A stretch of DNA of 64,000 bases. It comes from Mycobacterium sp. PSTR-4-N (lineage in GTDB: Bacteria; Actinomycetota; Actinomycetes; Mycobacteriales; Mycobacteriaceae). The stretch lies in contig NZ_JAKRFN010000024.1 in assembly GCF_022348085.1 (NCBI RefSeq), forward strand, positions 38,258 to 102,257, read 5' to 3'. Made by a program: the position numbers and the translations under genes. Each line of letters opens with the position of its first letter. The stretch's first letter is position 1. Shown here piece after piece: positions 35,198-43,701 of this stretch. The notes beneath the pieces were generated by a model. It was given only the letters and a program-made list of their open reading frames with translations. It ran no database searches and was not told the origin of the DNA.

Positions 35198-36730
35198 GTG
35201 ACTTCGGTGGTGACCAGGCAGGGCGACGCTTCGGCAGCCGAGCGCCCGGCACGCACTTTCCAGGTCCGCACCTACGGCTGCCAGATGAACGTGCACGACT
35301 CCGAGCGCCTGTCCGGCCTGCTCGAAGAGGCCGGCTACCAGCGCGCCGCAGACGACGCGGACCCCGACATCGTGGTGTTCAACACCTGCGCGGTCCGGGA
35401 GAACGCGGACAACAAGCTCTACGGCAACCTGAGTCACCTCGCGCCCCGCAAACAGGCCGATCCCGACATGCAGATCGCTGTCGGCGGCTGCCTGGCCCAG
35501 AAGGACCGCGACGCGGTGCTACGCAAGGCGCCGTATGTCGATGTCGTGTTCGGCACCCACAACATCGGCTCATTACCGGCTCTGCTCGACCGGGCGCGGC
35601 ACAACCGCACCGCGCAGGTGGAGATAGCCGAAGCGCTGCGCGAGTTCCCGTCCTCGTTACCCGCACGCCGCGAATCCGCCTATGCGGCGTGGGTGTCGAT
35701 CTCGGTCGGCTGCAACAACACGTGCACCTTCTGCATCGTTCCCTCGCTCCGCGGCAAAGAGGTGGACCGCCGGCCCGCAGATGTGCTGGCCGAGGTGCGG
35801 TCACTCGTCGACCAGGGCGTGCTGGAGATCACGCTGCTCGGCCAGAACGTCAACGCCTACGGCGTGTCGTTCGCCGACCTGGATCAGCCCCGCGATCGCG
35901 GCGCATTCGCCGAGCTGCTCCGCGCGTGCGGACAGATCGACGGGTTGGAGCGGGTGCGGTTCACCTCGCCGCACCCGGCGGAGTTCACCGACGACGTCAT
36001 CGAGGCGATGGCCGAGACCCCGAACGTGTGCCCCACCTTGCACATGCCGCTGCAATCCGGTTCGGACCGGGTGCTGCGGGCGATGCGGCGCTCCTACCGG
36101 GCGGAGCGATACCTCGGGATCATCGACCGGGTCCGCGCGGCGATCCCGCACGCGGCGATCACGACCGACATCATCGTCGGCTTCCCCGGGGAGACCGAAG
36201 AGGATTTCCAGGCCACCCTCGACGTCGTTGCGGCGGCGAGATTCGCCAGCGCGTTCACGTTCCAATACAGCAAGCGACCGGGCACCCCGGCCGCCGAGCT
36301 GCCCGATCAGATCTCCAAAGATGTTGTCTCGCAGCGCTATCAGCGACTGATCGAGCTTCAGGAGAAGATCTCGTGGGAGGAGAACTCGGCGCAGATCGGC
36401 CGAACCGTCGAGGTGCTCGTCGCCGCGGGGGAGGGCCGCAAGGACACCGCCACCGCCCGCATGTCCGGCCGTGCACGCGACGGCCGGCTCGTGCACTTCG
36501 CGCCGGGGCCTGACGCTGCGGCGATCCGTCCCGGCGACGTGGTCGTCACCACGGTCACCGGCGCCGCGCCCCACCACCTGATCGCCGACGCGAGCCTCAC
36601 CTCCCACCGGCGCACCCGCGCCGGTGACGCACACGAGAGTGGGCAGCGGCCCCGCACCGGAACCGGCCTCGGTATGCCCGGGATCGGCGTGCCCGTCCAG
36701 CCCGCCGTCGCGACCGGGTGTGCCCGATGA
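35198..36730 (+). CDS. miaB: tRNA-2-methylthio-N6-dimethylallyladenosine synthase MiaB
   Basis: A 510-residue radical-SAM methylthiotransferase that modifies A37 of tRNAs reading U-starting codons. The N-terminal UPF0004 domain starts RTYGCQMNVHDSERLSGLL with the first cluster Cys, then FNTCAVRENADNK and VGGCLAQK. The radical-SAM cluster is CNNTCTFC; the C-terminal TRAM domain lies at about 385-450. The final 50 residues (TSHRRTRAGDAHESG onward) are a low-complexity extension beyond the usual end. The start is GTG 35198 by the -10 and family alignment. It works after MiaA, encoded 5 kb downstream. Confidence 0.96.
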   Translation: MTSVVTRQGDASAAERPARTFQVRTYGCQMNVHDSERLSGLLEEAGYQRAADDADPDIVVFNTCAVRENADNKLYGNLSHLAPRKQADPDMQIAVGGCLAQKDRDAVLRKAPYVDVVFGTHNIGSLPALLDRARHNRTAQVEIAEALREFPSSLPARRESAYAAWVSISVGCNNTCTFCIVPSLRGKEVDRRPADVLAEVRSLVDQGVLEITLLGQNVNAYGVSFADLDQPRDRGAFAELLRACGQIDGLERVRFTSPHPAEFTDDVIEAMAETPNVCPTLHMPLQSGSDRVLRAMRRSYRAERYLGIIDRVRAAIPHAAITTDIIVGFPGETEEDFQATLDVVAAARFASAFTFQYSKRPGTPAAELPDQISKDVVSQRYQRLIELQEKISWEENSAQIGRTVEVLVAAGEGRKDTATARMSGRARDGRLVHFAPGPDAAAIRPGDVVVTTVTGAAPHHLIADASLTSHRRTRAGDAHESGQRPRTGTGLGMPGIGVPVQPAVATGCAR

Positions 36731-37308
36731 GCGGCCGCCCCGACGACTTCGACCACCTCCGCGAAGACCTCGAGAAAGCCGAGCGCCGGATCGCCCGGGA
36801 GATCGACCCGGGACCCCGCGCGCTGGCCATCGCGATCTTCGTCTTCGCCCTGCTGGCCACGCTCGCGTTGCCGCACGCCGGTGACGCACGCGGTCTGGAC
36901 GTGCTGGCCGGCTCCGACGCGGCGCACGCCAGCGCCATCGCGTTGCCGCACAAGGTGTTCGCCTGGTTGGCGCTGGTGTTCGGCGGCGGCTTCTCTATTC
37001 TCGCGCTGCTGACCCGGCGCTGGGCGCTGGCGTGGATCGCGCTCGCCGGCTGCACCGTGGCGTCGTTCCTCGGACTGCTCGCCGTGTGGTCCCGCCAGAC
37101 CGCGGCCGCGCCCTATCCCGGTCCGGGCATCGGACTGCTGATCGCCTGGTTCGCGGTCATCCTGCTCGCCTACCACTGGGCCCGTGTGGTGGCGGCGCGA
37201 ACCGCGCTGCAGCTGGCCACCGAAGAGCACCGTCGCCGGCTGCTCGCCGAACGGGAGAACCGGGGCCTGCTCGACACCTTCGGCGACGACGACCCGCCGG
37301 CGACCTGA
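36727..37308 (+). CDS. Conserved membrane protein (Rv2732c-like)
   Basis: A 193-residue protein starting MSGRPDDFDHLREDLEKAERRIAREID, an acidic/basic amphipathic N-terminus. About four transmembrane helices follow: 35-52, 80-98, 102-124 and 138-156. The cytosolic tail is charged (EEHRRRLLAERENRGLLDTFGDDD). No enzyme motif is visible. The ATG overlaps the miaB stop (ATGA), so it is cotranslated with miaB, as in M. tuberculosis. Function unknown. Confidence 0.85.
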   Translation: MSGRPDDFDHLREDLEKAERRIAREIDPGPRALAIAIFVFALLATLALPHAGDARGLDVLAGSDAAHASAIALPHKVFAWLALVFGGGFSILALLTRRWALAWIALAGCTVASFLGLLAVWSRQTAAAPYPGPGIGLLIAWFAVILLAYHWARVVAARTALQLATEEHRRRLLAERENRGLLDTFGDDDPPAT

Positions 37309-37311
37309 CCG

Positions 37312-38694
37312 CTAGCGCCTCTTCTCGAGCGCCTCTGCCGCCGCCTCAGCCCACTGCCGCCACTGCTGTGCGCTGGCGCGGGCCTGTTCAGCGTCCTTGG
37401 CACGGCCCGCCGCTTCGGCTTTCTCGGCCTGGCGTTCGAACTGCTCGGCTCGTTCCCGGAACTGGTCCGCGCGTGCCTGCGCCTCCGGATCCACGCCGCC
37501 GGTCGGAGCGTCGCGGATCTTCTTCTCCACCGCACGCATCCGGCGCTCCAGCTCGGGCGCACGCTCCCGCGGGACCTTGCCGATGGCATCCCACTTGTCG
37601 CCGATGACCCGCAGAGCGGCACGGGCGGCGTCGCGGTCGGAGGGATCGATCCGCTCGGCCTCGGCCAGCAGGGCCTCCTTGGCCTGCGCGTTGGCTGCGA
37701 ACTCCGCGTCGCGCTCGGCGTTGGCGGCGTTGCGAGCAGAGAAGAACTTGTCCTGCGCGCCCTTGAAACGCTGCCACAGCGCGTCGTCGACGTCTTTGGC
37801 GGCGCGGCCCGCCGCTTTCCACTCCGTCAGCAGATCCCGGAACGTCGCCGAGGTGGCGCCCCAGTCGGTGGAGTCACTGAGTTCCTCGGCGCGCACACAC
37901 AGCGCTTCCTTGGTCTGCCGCGCGCCGGCGCGTTCCCGGTCCAGTTCGGCGAAATGCGAACCGCGGCGCCGGTTGAACGTCTCGCGCGCGGCCGAGTACC
38001 GCTTCCACAGCGCGTCGTCGGTCTTGCGGTCGACGCCGCTGATCGTCTTCCACTCGTCGAGGATGGCGCGCAACCGGTCCCCTGCGGCCTTCCACTGCGT
38101 CGCGGTGGCGGCCAGCTCCTCGGCCTCGACGGCGAGCGCCTCCTTGCGCGCGGTCTGCTGGGCGCGGAACTCCTCGCGCCTGGCCTTCTCCTCCTGCGAG
38201 GCGCTGTCGGCCTGGGTGACGATCGCCGCCAGCCGCTCCGACAACGAATCGACGTCTCCGAGCACGTGAGCCTCGGGCAGGCCCTCCGCCAGCGCCAACG
38301 CCGCGGTGCGGATCTTGCGGGCATCGCCCGAACCCGACGCCAGCCGACGCTCGAGGAGCACCACTTCGGTGTGCAGATCGTCGAAGCGGCGGCCGAAGTG
38401 CGCGTAGGCGGCTTCGGCATCGCCGGCCTGCCACGACCCGATCTGCCGCTCCCCGGCAGCGGTGATCAGCCACACCGTCCCGTCCGGGTCGACGCGGCCG
38501 AAACGGTGGGGATCGCTGGACGGCACCGTCGCGACGACCGGGGCGGCCGCCGGTGTCGCCGGGCGCGGAACGGGACGTGGCGGGCCGGGTTTGGGCCGCG
38601 CGCTCGACGGGCCGGGGCGCGGCGGCGAGGCCGTCGCAGAGCCTGTCTCGGGTGCACCGGTGTCTGCGGATTCGCCCGGGCCGGTCGTCGTCAT
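37312..38694 (-). CDS. DUF349 repeat protein (Rv2731-like)
   Basis: A 460-residue protein: a Pro/Ala/Ser-rich disordered N-terminus (residues 1-65), a small beta domain (about 68-100, HRFGRVDPDGTVWLITAAGERQIGSW), then long helical DUF349 repeats (about 130-440). The repeats recur as WKAAGDRLRAILDEWKTISGV, WGATSATFRDLLTEWKAAG and ALRVIGDKWDAIGKVPRE, each with a central Trp. The C-terminal Glu/Ala/Arg coiled coil ends ALEKRR. The long coiled-coil shape suggests a scaffold or RNA-associated role, but no function is established here. It converges on the preceding gene with a 3-nt gap. Confidence 0.88.
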   Translation of the reverse strand: MTTTGPGESADTGAPETGSATASPPRPGPSSARPKPGPPRPVPRPATPAAAPVVATVPSSDPHRFGRVDPDGTVWLITAAGERQIGSWQAGDAEAAYAHFGRRFDDLHTEVVLLERRLASGSGDARKIRTAALALAEGLPEAHVLGDVDSLSERLAAIVTQADSASQEEKARREEFRAQQTARKEALAVEAEELAATATQWKAAGDRLRAILDEWKTISGVDRKTDDALWKRYSAARETFNRRRGSHFAELDRERAGARQTKEALCVRAEELSDSTDWGATSATFRDLLTEWKAAGRAAKDVDDALWQRFKGAQDKFFSARNAANAERDAEFAANAQAKEALLAEAERIDPSDRDAARAALRVIGDKWDAIGKVPRERAPELERRMRAVEKKIRDAPTGGVDPEAQARADQFRERAEQFERQAEKAEAAGRAKDAEQARASAQQWRQWAEAAAEALEKRR

Positions 38695-38820
38695 GTCATT
38701 ACCTCGTGTCTCCGCGCGGGTCCCGCGCACCTGCCGCGCAGCGCGGCGCCTGAAGATGGTGTGAACGCTATTCAAACAGGTCGCCCGGCGCTGCGCCCAC
38801 GGCTTCGCCTCCACGGTCTC

Positions 38821-38826
38821 TAGGCT
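38821..38826 (+). promoter_or_regulatory. -10 element of the EamA-type transporter gene
   Basis: TAGGCT lies 39 nt before the ATG at 38866. This predicts a short leader with a GGGGAGG ribosome site, unlike the leaderless neighbours. Confidence 0.45.
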
Positions 38827-38865
38827 CGGTGCGAAATCGAATCGGGTGGGTCGGGGAGGTGGTCG

Positions 38866-39741
38866 ATGGCGAAGGCGGAGATCGCCGCCGTGCTGGCGTT
38901 GGCCGCGGCCCTGTTCATCGCCATCGGCGACGTCATCCACCAGCGCAGCGCCCACGACGTCACCGACGAACCGGTCGGCCACGTCGCGTTGTTCAGCCGG
39001 CTGCTCCGCGATGGGCAGTGGTGGCTGGGCAGCGGAGTCGCTGCCGTCGGCTTCGCGCTGCAGGCCGCCGCGCTGGGCCTGGGATCGGTGCTGCTGGTGC
39101 AGGCGCTGTTGGTGACCTCGCTGCTGTTCGCGCTGCCGATCAGTGCGCGGATGGCGGGCCGGCGGGTGACCAACTGGCAGTGGTTGTGGGCCGCCCTGCT
39201 GGCCGCGGCGGTGGCCGTGATCGTGACGGTGGGCAATCCGACCGAGGGCGCGTCACGGGCGTCGCTGCACACATGGGTGTGGGTGGTCGCCGTGCTGGGG
39301 CCGGCGCTGGCGTTGTGTCTGCTGGTCGCGCAGGTGACCTCACCCACGGTCAGCGCGGTGCTGCTGGCGGTGGTCTCGGGCGCGCTGTGGGGGTTGTTCG
39401 CGGTGTTGACCAAGGCGGTGGTGACCCGCCTCGACCTGGGCAGCTGGGCCGGGATCGGCATGCTCGTGCGGACGCCCGAACTGTATGTGTGGGCGGCGGT
39501 CGCCATCGCCGGCACCGCGATGCAGCAGGCCTCGTTCCGGTCCGGGGCATTGACGGCGTCGCTGCCCACGATGACGGTCGCCGAACCGGTGGTGGCCGGC
39601 GTGCTGGGCGTCGTCGTGCTCGGTGAGACGCTGCACCCCGGCGAGGCCGGGGTCTTCGTCCTGGTCGTCGCCGTCGTGGTGATGGTCGTCGCGACCGCGG
39701 CACTGGCCCGGGGGGAAGCGGCTACACGAGAACCCGGCTGA
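38866..39741 (+). CDS. DMT/EamA-type transporter
   Basis: A 291-residue polytopic membrane protein with about ten helices (start MAKAEIAAVLALAAALFIAIGD). The two halves resemble each other: residues 5-120 and 140-285, the latter with LLAVVSGALWGLFAVLTKAVV and MTVAEPVVAGVLGVVVLGETLHPGE. The final segment is the usual EamA ending (AEPVVAxxLGxxxLGE). Likely a metabolite exporter; substrate unknown. A ribosome site GGGGAGG precedes the ATG. Confidence 0.88.
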   Translation: MAKAEIAAVLALAAALFIAIGDVIHQRSAHDVTDEPVGHVALFSRLLRDGQWWLGSGVAAVGFALQAAALGLGSVLLVQALLVTSLLFALPISARMAGRRVTNWQWLWAALLAAAVAVIVTVGNPTEGASRASLHTWVWVVAVLGPALALCLLVAQVTSPTVSAVLLAVVSGALWGLFAVLTKAVVTRLDLGSWAGIGMLVRTPELYVWAAVAIAGTAMQQASFRSGALTASLPTMTVAEPVVAGVLGVVVLGETLHPGEAGVFVLVVAVVVMVVATAALARGEAATREPG

Positions 39742-39752
39742 GCCGCGCCGGT

Positions 39753-39758
39753 TAGGTT
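39753..39758 (+). promoter_or_regulatory. -10 element of the extradiol-dioxygenase-like gene
   Basis: TAGGTT lies 7 nt before the GTG at 39766 and supports it over the GTG at 39760. Confidence 0.5.
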
Positions 39759-39765
39759 GGTGTCC

Positions 39766-40452
39766 GTGCTGACCGCCATCGCGATCGTGCCGTCACCGCC
39801 GGTCATGGTTCCCGAACTGGCCGGGGCGGCCGCCGCCGAGGTCGCCGATCTGTGCACCGCGGCAGTGACGGCGGCCGGCCGCCTGCCCTCCCGCTGGGTC
39901 GCCGTCGGCGTGGCGGCCGAGGACGCCGTATACGGGCCCGACACGACCGGCACCTTCGCCGGGTACGGGGTGGACGTGGCGATCCGGCTGTCCGGCGCGG
40001 CGGCCGGCGAACCCGAACCCCTGCCGCTGTGTGCGCTCATCGCGGGGTGGCTACGCGGTCTCGTCGCTGATTCGGCTTCGGTCGAGGTGCGCACCTGGAC
40101 CGCGGACACGCCGTCGGCGGTCGCGGTGGCCGCCGGCCGGGAGCTACGGCGTGAGCTCGACGCCACGCAGGAGGCCGTCGGGGTGCTCCTGGTCGCCGAC
40201 GGAGCCAACACCCTGACCGCGGCCGCACCCGGCGGGTACGACCCGGACTCCGTGCCGTTGCAGGCCGCTCTCGACGACGCGCTCGCCGGGGGCGAATGCG
40301 CAGCGCTGGCCGCTCTGCCCGACGGCATCGTCGGCCGGGTCGCCTACCAGGTGCTCGCCGGCCTTGCCGAACCCGGTCCGAGCGCCGCCGAGCAGCTCTA
40401 CCACGGGGCCCCTTACGGTGTCGGCTACGTCGTGGGCGTCTGGACCCCGTGA
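39766..40452 (+). CDS. Class III extradiol-dioxygenase-like protein (Rv2728c-like)
   Basis: A 228-residue, Ala/Gly-rich protein with a LigB-like fold outline: a strand start VLTAIAIVPSPPVMVPELAG, an internal WVAVGVAAEDAVYGP, and VLLVADGANTLTAAAPGGYDPDS towards the middle. The metal-binding histidines of active extradiol enzymes are not obvious, so it may be a non-catalytic relative. It is leaderless and coupled to miaA by a GTGA overlap, an arrangement conserved in mycobacteria. The role could be tied to tRNA modification or be incidental. Confidence 0.8.
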   Translation: MLTAIAIVPSPPVMVPELAGAAAAEVADLCTAAVTAAGRLPSRWVAVGVAAEDAVYGPDTTGTFAGYGVDVAIRLSGAAAGEPEPLPLCALIAGWLRGLVADSASVEVRTWTADTPSAVAVAAGRELRRELDATQEAVGVLLVADGANTLTAAAPGGYDPDSVPLQAALDDALAGGECAALAALPDGIVGRVAYQVLAGLAEPGPSAAEQLYHGAPYGVGYVVGVWTP

Positions 40453-41363
40453 CCCGGCCGCTGGCGATCATCGGCCCGACCGGCACCGGCAAATCCGCCC
40501 TCGCGCTGGCCGTCGCCGACCTGATCGGCCACTCCGTCGAGGTGGTCAACGCCGATGCGATGCAGCTCTACCGCGGAATGGACATCGGCACGGCCAAGCT
40601 GCGCCCCGACGAACGCCACGGGATCCCGCACCACCAGCTCGACGTGCTCGAGGTGACCGAGACCGCGACCGTGGCCCGCTACCAGCAAGCCGCATCCGAT
40701 GACATCGAGGCGATCCTGGCCCGCGGCGCGGTGCCGCTGATCGTCGGCGGCTCGATGCTCTACATCCAGTCCCTGCTCGACGAGTGGTCGTTTCCCGCCA
40801 CTGATCCGGATGTGCGGGCTCGGTGGGAGGCGCGGTTGGCCGAGGTCGGAGTCGCAGGACTGCACCGGGAGCTCGCGACGGTGGACCCCGCCGCGGCGGC
40901 GTCGATCCTGCCCAGCGACGGGCGGCGCATCGTGCGTGCCCTGGAAGTCGTCGAGTTGACGGGCCGGCCGTTCGCGGCGTCGGCGCCCACCATCGGGGCG
41001 CCGCGATGGGACACCGCGATCGTCGGATTGGATTGGCCCCGCGACGTTCTCGATCGCCGCCTGGCGCAGCGTACCGACGCCATGTTCGCCGCGGGCCTGG
41101 TCGACGAGGTGCGCGCGCTGACCGAACGTGGCCTGCGGGAAGGCGTCACCGCGGCCCGCGCGCTCGGCTACGCACAGGTCCTGGCCGATCTCGACGCCGG
41201 CGGCGACGGCACGACCGCGCGAGTTCCCACCTTCGTCGGTACCCGCCGCTACGTCCGCAGGCAGCGGTCGTGGTTCCGCCGCGATCACCGCATCACCTGG
41301 CTCGACGGCTCCTCCGCCGATCTCGCCGACAGCGCAGTGCGCATCTGGCGGGACGTATCCTGA
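40449..41363 (+). CDS. miaA: tRNA dimethylallyltransferase MiaA
   Basis: A 304-residue enzyme that transfers a dimethylallyl group to A37 of tRNA, the substrate for MiaB. P-loop GPTGTGKSALA at residues 8-18, the DMAPP/tRNA segment VVNADAMQLYRGMDIGTAK, the conserved HHQLDVLEVTETATVARYQQ, and LIVGGSMLYIQSLLDEW. The RxxxM/R and QRTDAMFAAGLVDEV helices follow. GTG 40449 overlaps the stop of the previous gene (GTGA). dapF begins 4 nt after its stop. Confidence 0.96.
   Translation: MTRPLAIIGPTGTGKSALALAVADLIGHSVEVVNADAMQLYRGMDIGTAKLRPDERHGIPHHQLDVLEVTETATVARYQQAASDDIEAILARGAVPLIVGGSMLYIQSLLDEWSFPATDPDVRARWEARLAEVGVAGLHRELATVDPAAAASILPSDGRRIVRALEVVELTGRPFAASAPTIGAPRWDTAIVGLDWPRDVLDRRLAQRTDAMFAAGLVDEVRALTERGLREGVTAARALGYAQVLADLDAGGDGTTARVPTFVGTRRYVRRQRSWFRRDHRITWLDGSSADLADSAVRIWRDVS
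41356..41361 (+). promoter_or_regulatory. -10 element of leaderless dapF
   Basis: TATCCT lies 6 nt before the dapF GTG, overlapping the last codons of miaA. It allows dapF to be transcribed independently. Confidence 0.5.
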
Positions 41364-41367
41364 GCCA

Positions 41368-42243
41368 GTGGAGTTCGCCAAAGGTCACGGCACGCAGAAC
41401 GACTTCGTCGTGCTGCCCGACCTGGCGGCCACGCTGACGCTGGCACCCGCCGCCGTCGCCGCGCTGTGCGACCGCAGACAGGGTCTCGGCGCCGACGGCG
41501 TGCTCCGCGTGACCACCGCGGGCGCGGCGCGAGCAGCAGGTGTGTTCGATCGGCTGCCGGAGGGGCTGAGCGACGGCGATTGGTACATGGACTACCGCAA
41601 CGCCGACGGGTCGATCGCCCAGATGTGCGGTAACGGGGTGCGGGTGTTCGCGCACTACCTGCGGGCGAGCGGGCTCGAAACCCGCGACGAGTTCGTGGTC
41701 GGATCGCTCGCGGGGCCGCGCCCGGTGGTGCTGCACGCCGTCGACGCGGTGCGCGCCGACGTCACCGTCGAGATGGGCAAAGCCAATGTGCTCGGCTCGT
41801 CCACGGCCACCGTCGGCGGACGGTCGTTCGCCGGCCTCGCCGTCGACGTCGGCAATCCACACCTGGCCTGCGTCGACCCGGGGCTGACCGCAGAGGCGCT
41901 GGCCGCCCTGGACGTGGCGGCGCCGGTGAGCTTCGACCGCGAACAGTTCCCCGACGGAGTCAACATCGAGGTGCTCACCGCCCTGGACGCCGATTCCGCC
42001 GTCACCATGCGTGTGCACGAGCGCGGCGTGGGGGAGACCCGCTCCTGCGGGACCGGCACCGTCGCCGCCGCGGTCGCCGCGCTGGCCCAGCAGGGCGCGC
42101 AGACCGGCGAGGTGAGTGTGCACGTCCCGGGCGGCGCCGTCACCGTCACCGTCACCGACGCGAGCAGTCACCTGCGCGGACCATCGGTCCTGGTCGCCCG
42201 TGGCGAGCTCGCCGAGGAATGGTGGGCCGCGCATGGACGTTAA
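41368..42243 (+). CDS. dapF: Diaminopimelate epimerase
   Basis: DapF converts LL- to meso-diaminopimelate, the form used in peptidoglycan. 291 residues from GTG, starting VEFAKGHGTQNDFVVLPD. The two catalytic cysteines are in IAQMCGNGVRVFAHYLR and RSCGTGTVAAAVAAL. The duplicated alpha/beta fold is complete. It sits between miaA and hflX and follows dapB and dapA in the pathway. An open frame extends upstream within miaA, but the -10 and family start favour 41368. Confidence 0.97.
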   Translation: MEFAKGHGTQNDFVVLPDLAATLTLAPAAVAALCDRRQGLGADGVLRVTTAGAARAAGVFDRLPEGLSDGDWYMDYRNADGSIAQMCGNGVRVFAHYLRASGLETRDEFVVGSLAGPRPVVLHAVDAVRADVTVEMGKANVLGSSTATVGGRSFAGLAVDVGNPHLACVDPGLTAEALAALDVAAPVSFDREQFPDGVNIEVLTALDADSAVTMRVHERGVGETRSCGTGTVAAAVAALAQQGAQTGEVSVHVPGGAVTVTVTDASSHLRGPSVLVARGELAEEWWAAHGR

Positions 42244-42252
42244 AGCGGGTGC

Positions 42253-43701
42253 ATGAACAGTGTTCTCCGTGCGAACCTTGATTCGCCTATGACGTATCCC
42301 GAATTCCGCAATGACACCCCCAGCCTTGGTGAGCTGGCCCTCGAAGAGCGCTCGGCCCTGCGCCGCGTGGCCGGGCTCTCCACCGAACTGGCCGACATCT
42401 CCGAGGTCGAATACCGCCAGCTGCGCCTCGAACGAGTGGTCCTGGTCGGCGTCTGGACCGAAGGCTCCGCCGCCGACGCCGACGCCAGCCTCGCCGAACT
42501 GGCCGCGCTCGCCGAGACCGCGGGCTCCGAGGTGCTCGAGGGCCTGATCCAACGCCGCGACAAGCCCGACCCCGCCACCTACATCGGTTCCGGCAAGGCG
42601 GCCGAGCTGCGCGAGATCGTCGTGGCCACCGGCGCCGACACGGTCATCTGCGACGGTGAGCTGAGCCCGGCCCAGCTCAACGCGTTGGAGAAGGTGGTCA
42701 AGGTCAAGGTCATCGACCGCACGGCCTTGATCCTCGACATCTTCGCCCAGCACGCGACCAGCCGGGAGGGCAAGGCGCAGGTCTCGCTCGCACAGATGGA
42801 GTACATGCTGCCCCGGCTGCGCGGCTGGGGTGAGTCCATGTCCCGGCAGGCGGGCGGCCGGGCCGGCGGCGCCGGAGGCGGCGTGGGCACCCGCGGCCCC
42901 GGTGAGACGAAGATCGAGACCGACCGCCGGCGCATCCGAGAGCGGATGGCCAAGCTGCGTCGTGAGATCAAGGACATGAAGAAGATCCGCGACACCCAGC
43001 GCAGCGGGCGCAGGCGCAGCGAGGTGGCGTCGATCGCGATCGTCGGCTACACCAACGCCGGCAAATCCAGCCTGCTCAACGCGCTCACCGGAGCCGGCGT
43101 GCTGGTCGAGAACGCATTGTTCGCGACCCTCGAACCCACCACGCGCCGTGGACACTTCGACGACGGACGGCCGTTCGTCCTGACCGACACGGTCGGATTC
43201 GTGCGACACCTGCCCACCCAGTTGGTCGAGGCGTTCCGCTCGACGCTGGAGGAGGTCGTCGACGCCGAACTGCTGGTGCACGTGGTCGACGGGTCCGATG
43301 TGAACCCGCTGGCCCAGATCAACGCTGTGCGCGCAGTGATCAACGACGTGGTCGCCGAGTACGGCATCGCGGCGCCGCGAGAACTGTTGGTGGTCAACAA
43401 GACCGACGCTGCCAGTGGACTGATGCTGGCCACGCTGCGCCGGGCGCTGCCCGAGGCGGTGTTCGTCTCGGCGCACACCGGCGACGGACTTGACCGGCTG
43501 CGGGCCCGGATGGCCGAACTCGTCGAACCCACCGACATGGCCGTCGATGTGACGATTCCCTACGACCGCGGGGACCTGGTCGCGCGGGTGCACTCCGAAG
43601 GCCGCATCGACGCCACCGAACACATCGAGGCAGGCACCCGGATCAAGGCCCGGGTGCCGGTCGCGCTCGCCGCCGGACTGAGCGAGTTCGCTACCTTCTG
43701 A
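42253..43701 (+). CDS. hflX: GTPase HflX
   Basis: A 482-residue ribosome-associated GTPase that splits stalled or stressed ribosomes. The N-terminal glycine-rich HflX domain (about 60-190) includes PATYIGSGKAAELRE and LSPAQLNALE. The glycine loop GRAGGAGGGVGTRGPGETK follows, then the G domain with P-loop GYTNAGKSS, DTVGFVRHLP (G3) and NKTD (G4). A second ATG at 42289 (MTYPEFRNDTPSL) is also a plausible start. The end overlaps the convergent molybdoenzyme gene by 11 nt. Confidence 0.95.
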   Translation: MNSVLRANLDSPMTYPEFRNDTPSLGELALEERSALRRVAGLSTELADISEVEYRQLRLERVVLVGVWTEGSAADADASLAELAALAETAGSEVLEGLIQRRDKPDPATYIGSGKAAELREIVVATGADTVICDGELSPAQLNALEKVVKVKVIDRTALILDIFAQHATSREGKAQVSLAQMEYMLPRLRGWGESMSRQAGGRAGGAGGGVGTRGPGETKIETDRRRIRERMAKLRREIKDMKKIRDTQRSGRRRSEVASIAIVGYTNAGKSSLLNALTGAGVLVENALFATLEPTTRRGHFDDGRPFVLTDTVGFVRHLPTQLVEAFRSTLEEVVDAELLVHVVDGSDVNPLAQINAVRAVINDVVAEYGIAAPRELLVVNKTDAASGLMLATLRRALPEAVFVSAHTGDGLDRLRARMAELVEPTDMAVDVTIPYDRGDLVARVHSEGRIDATEHIEAGTRIKARVPVALAAGLSEFATF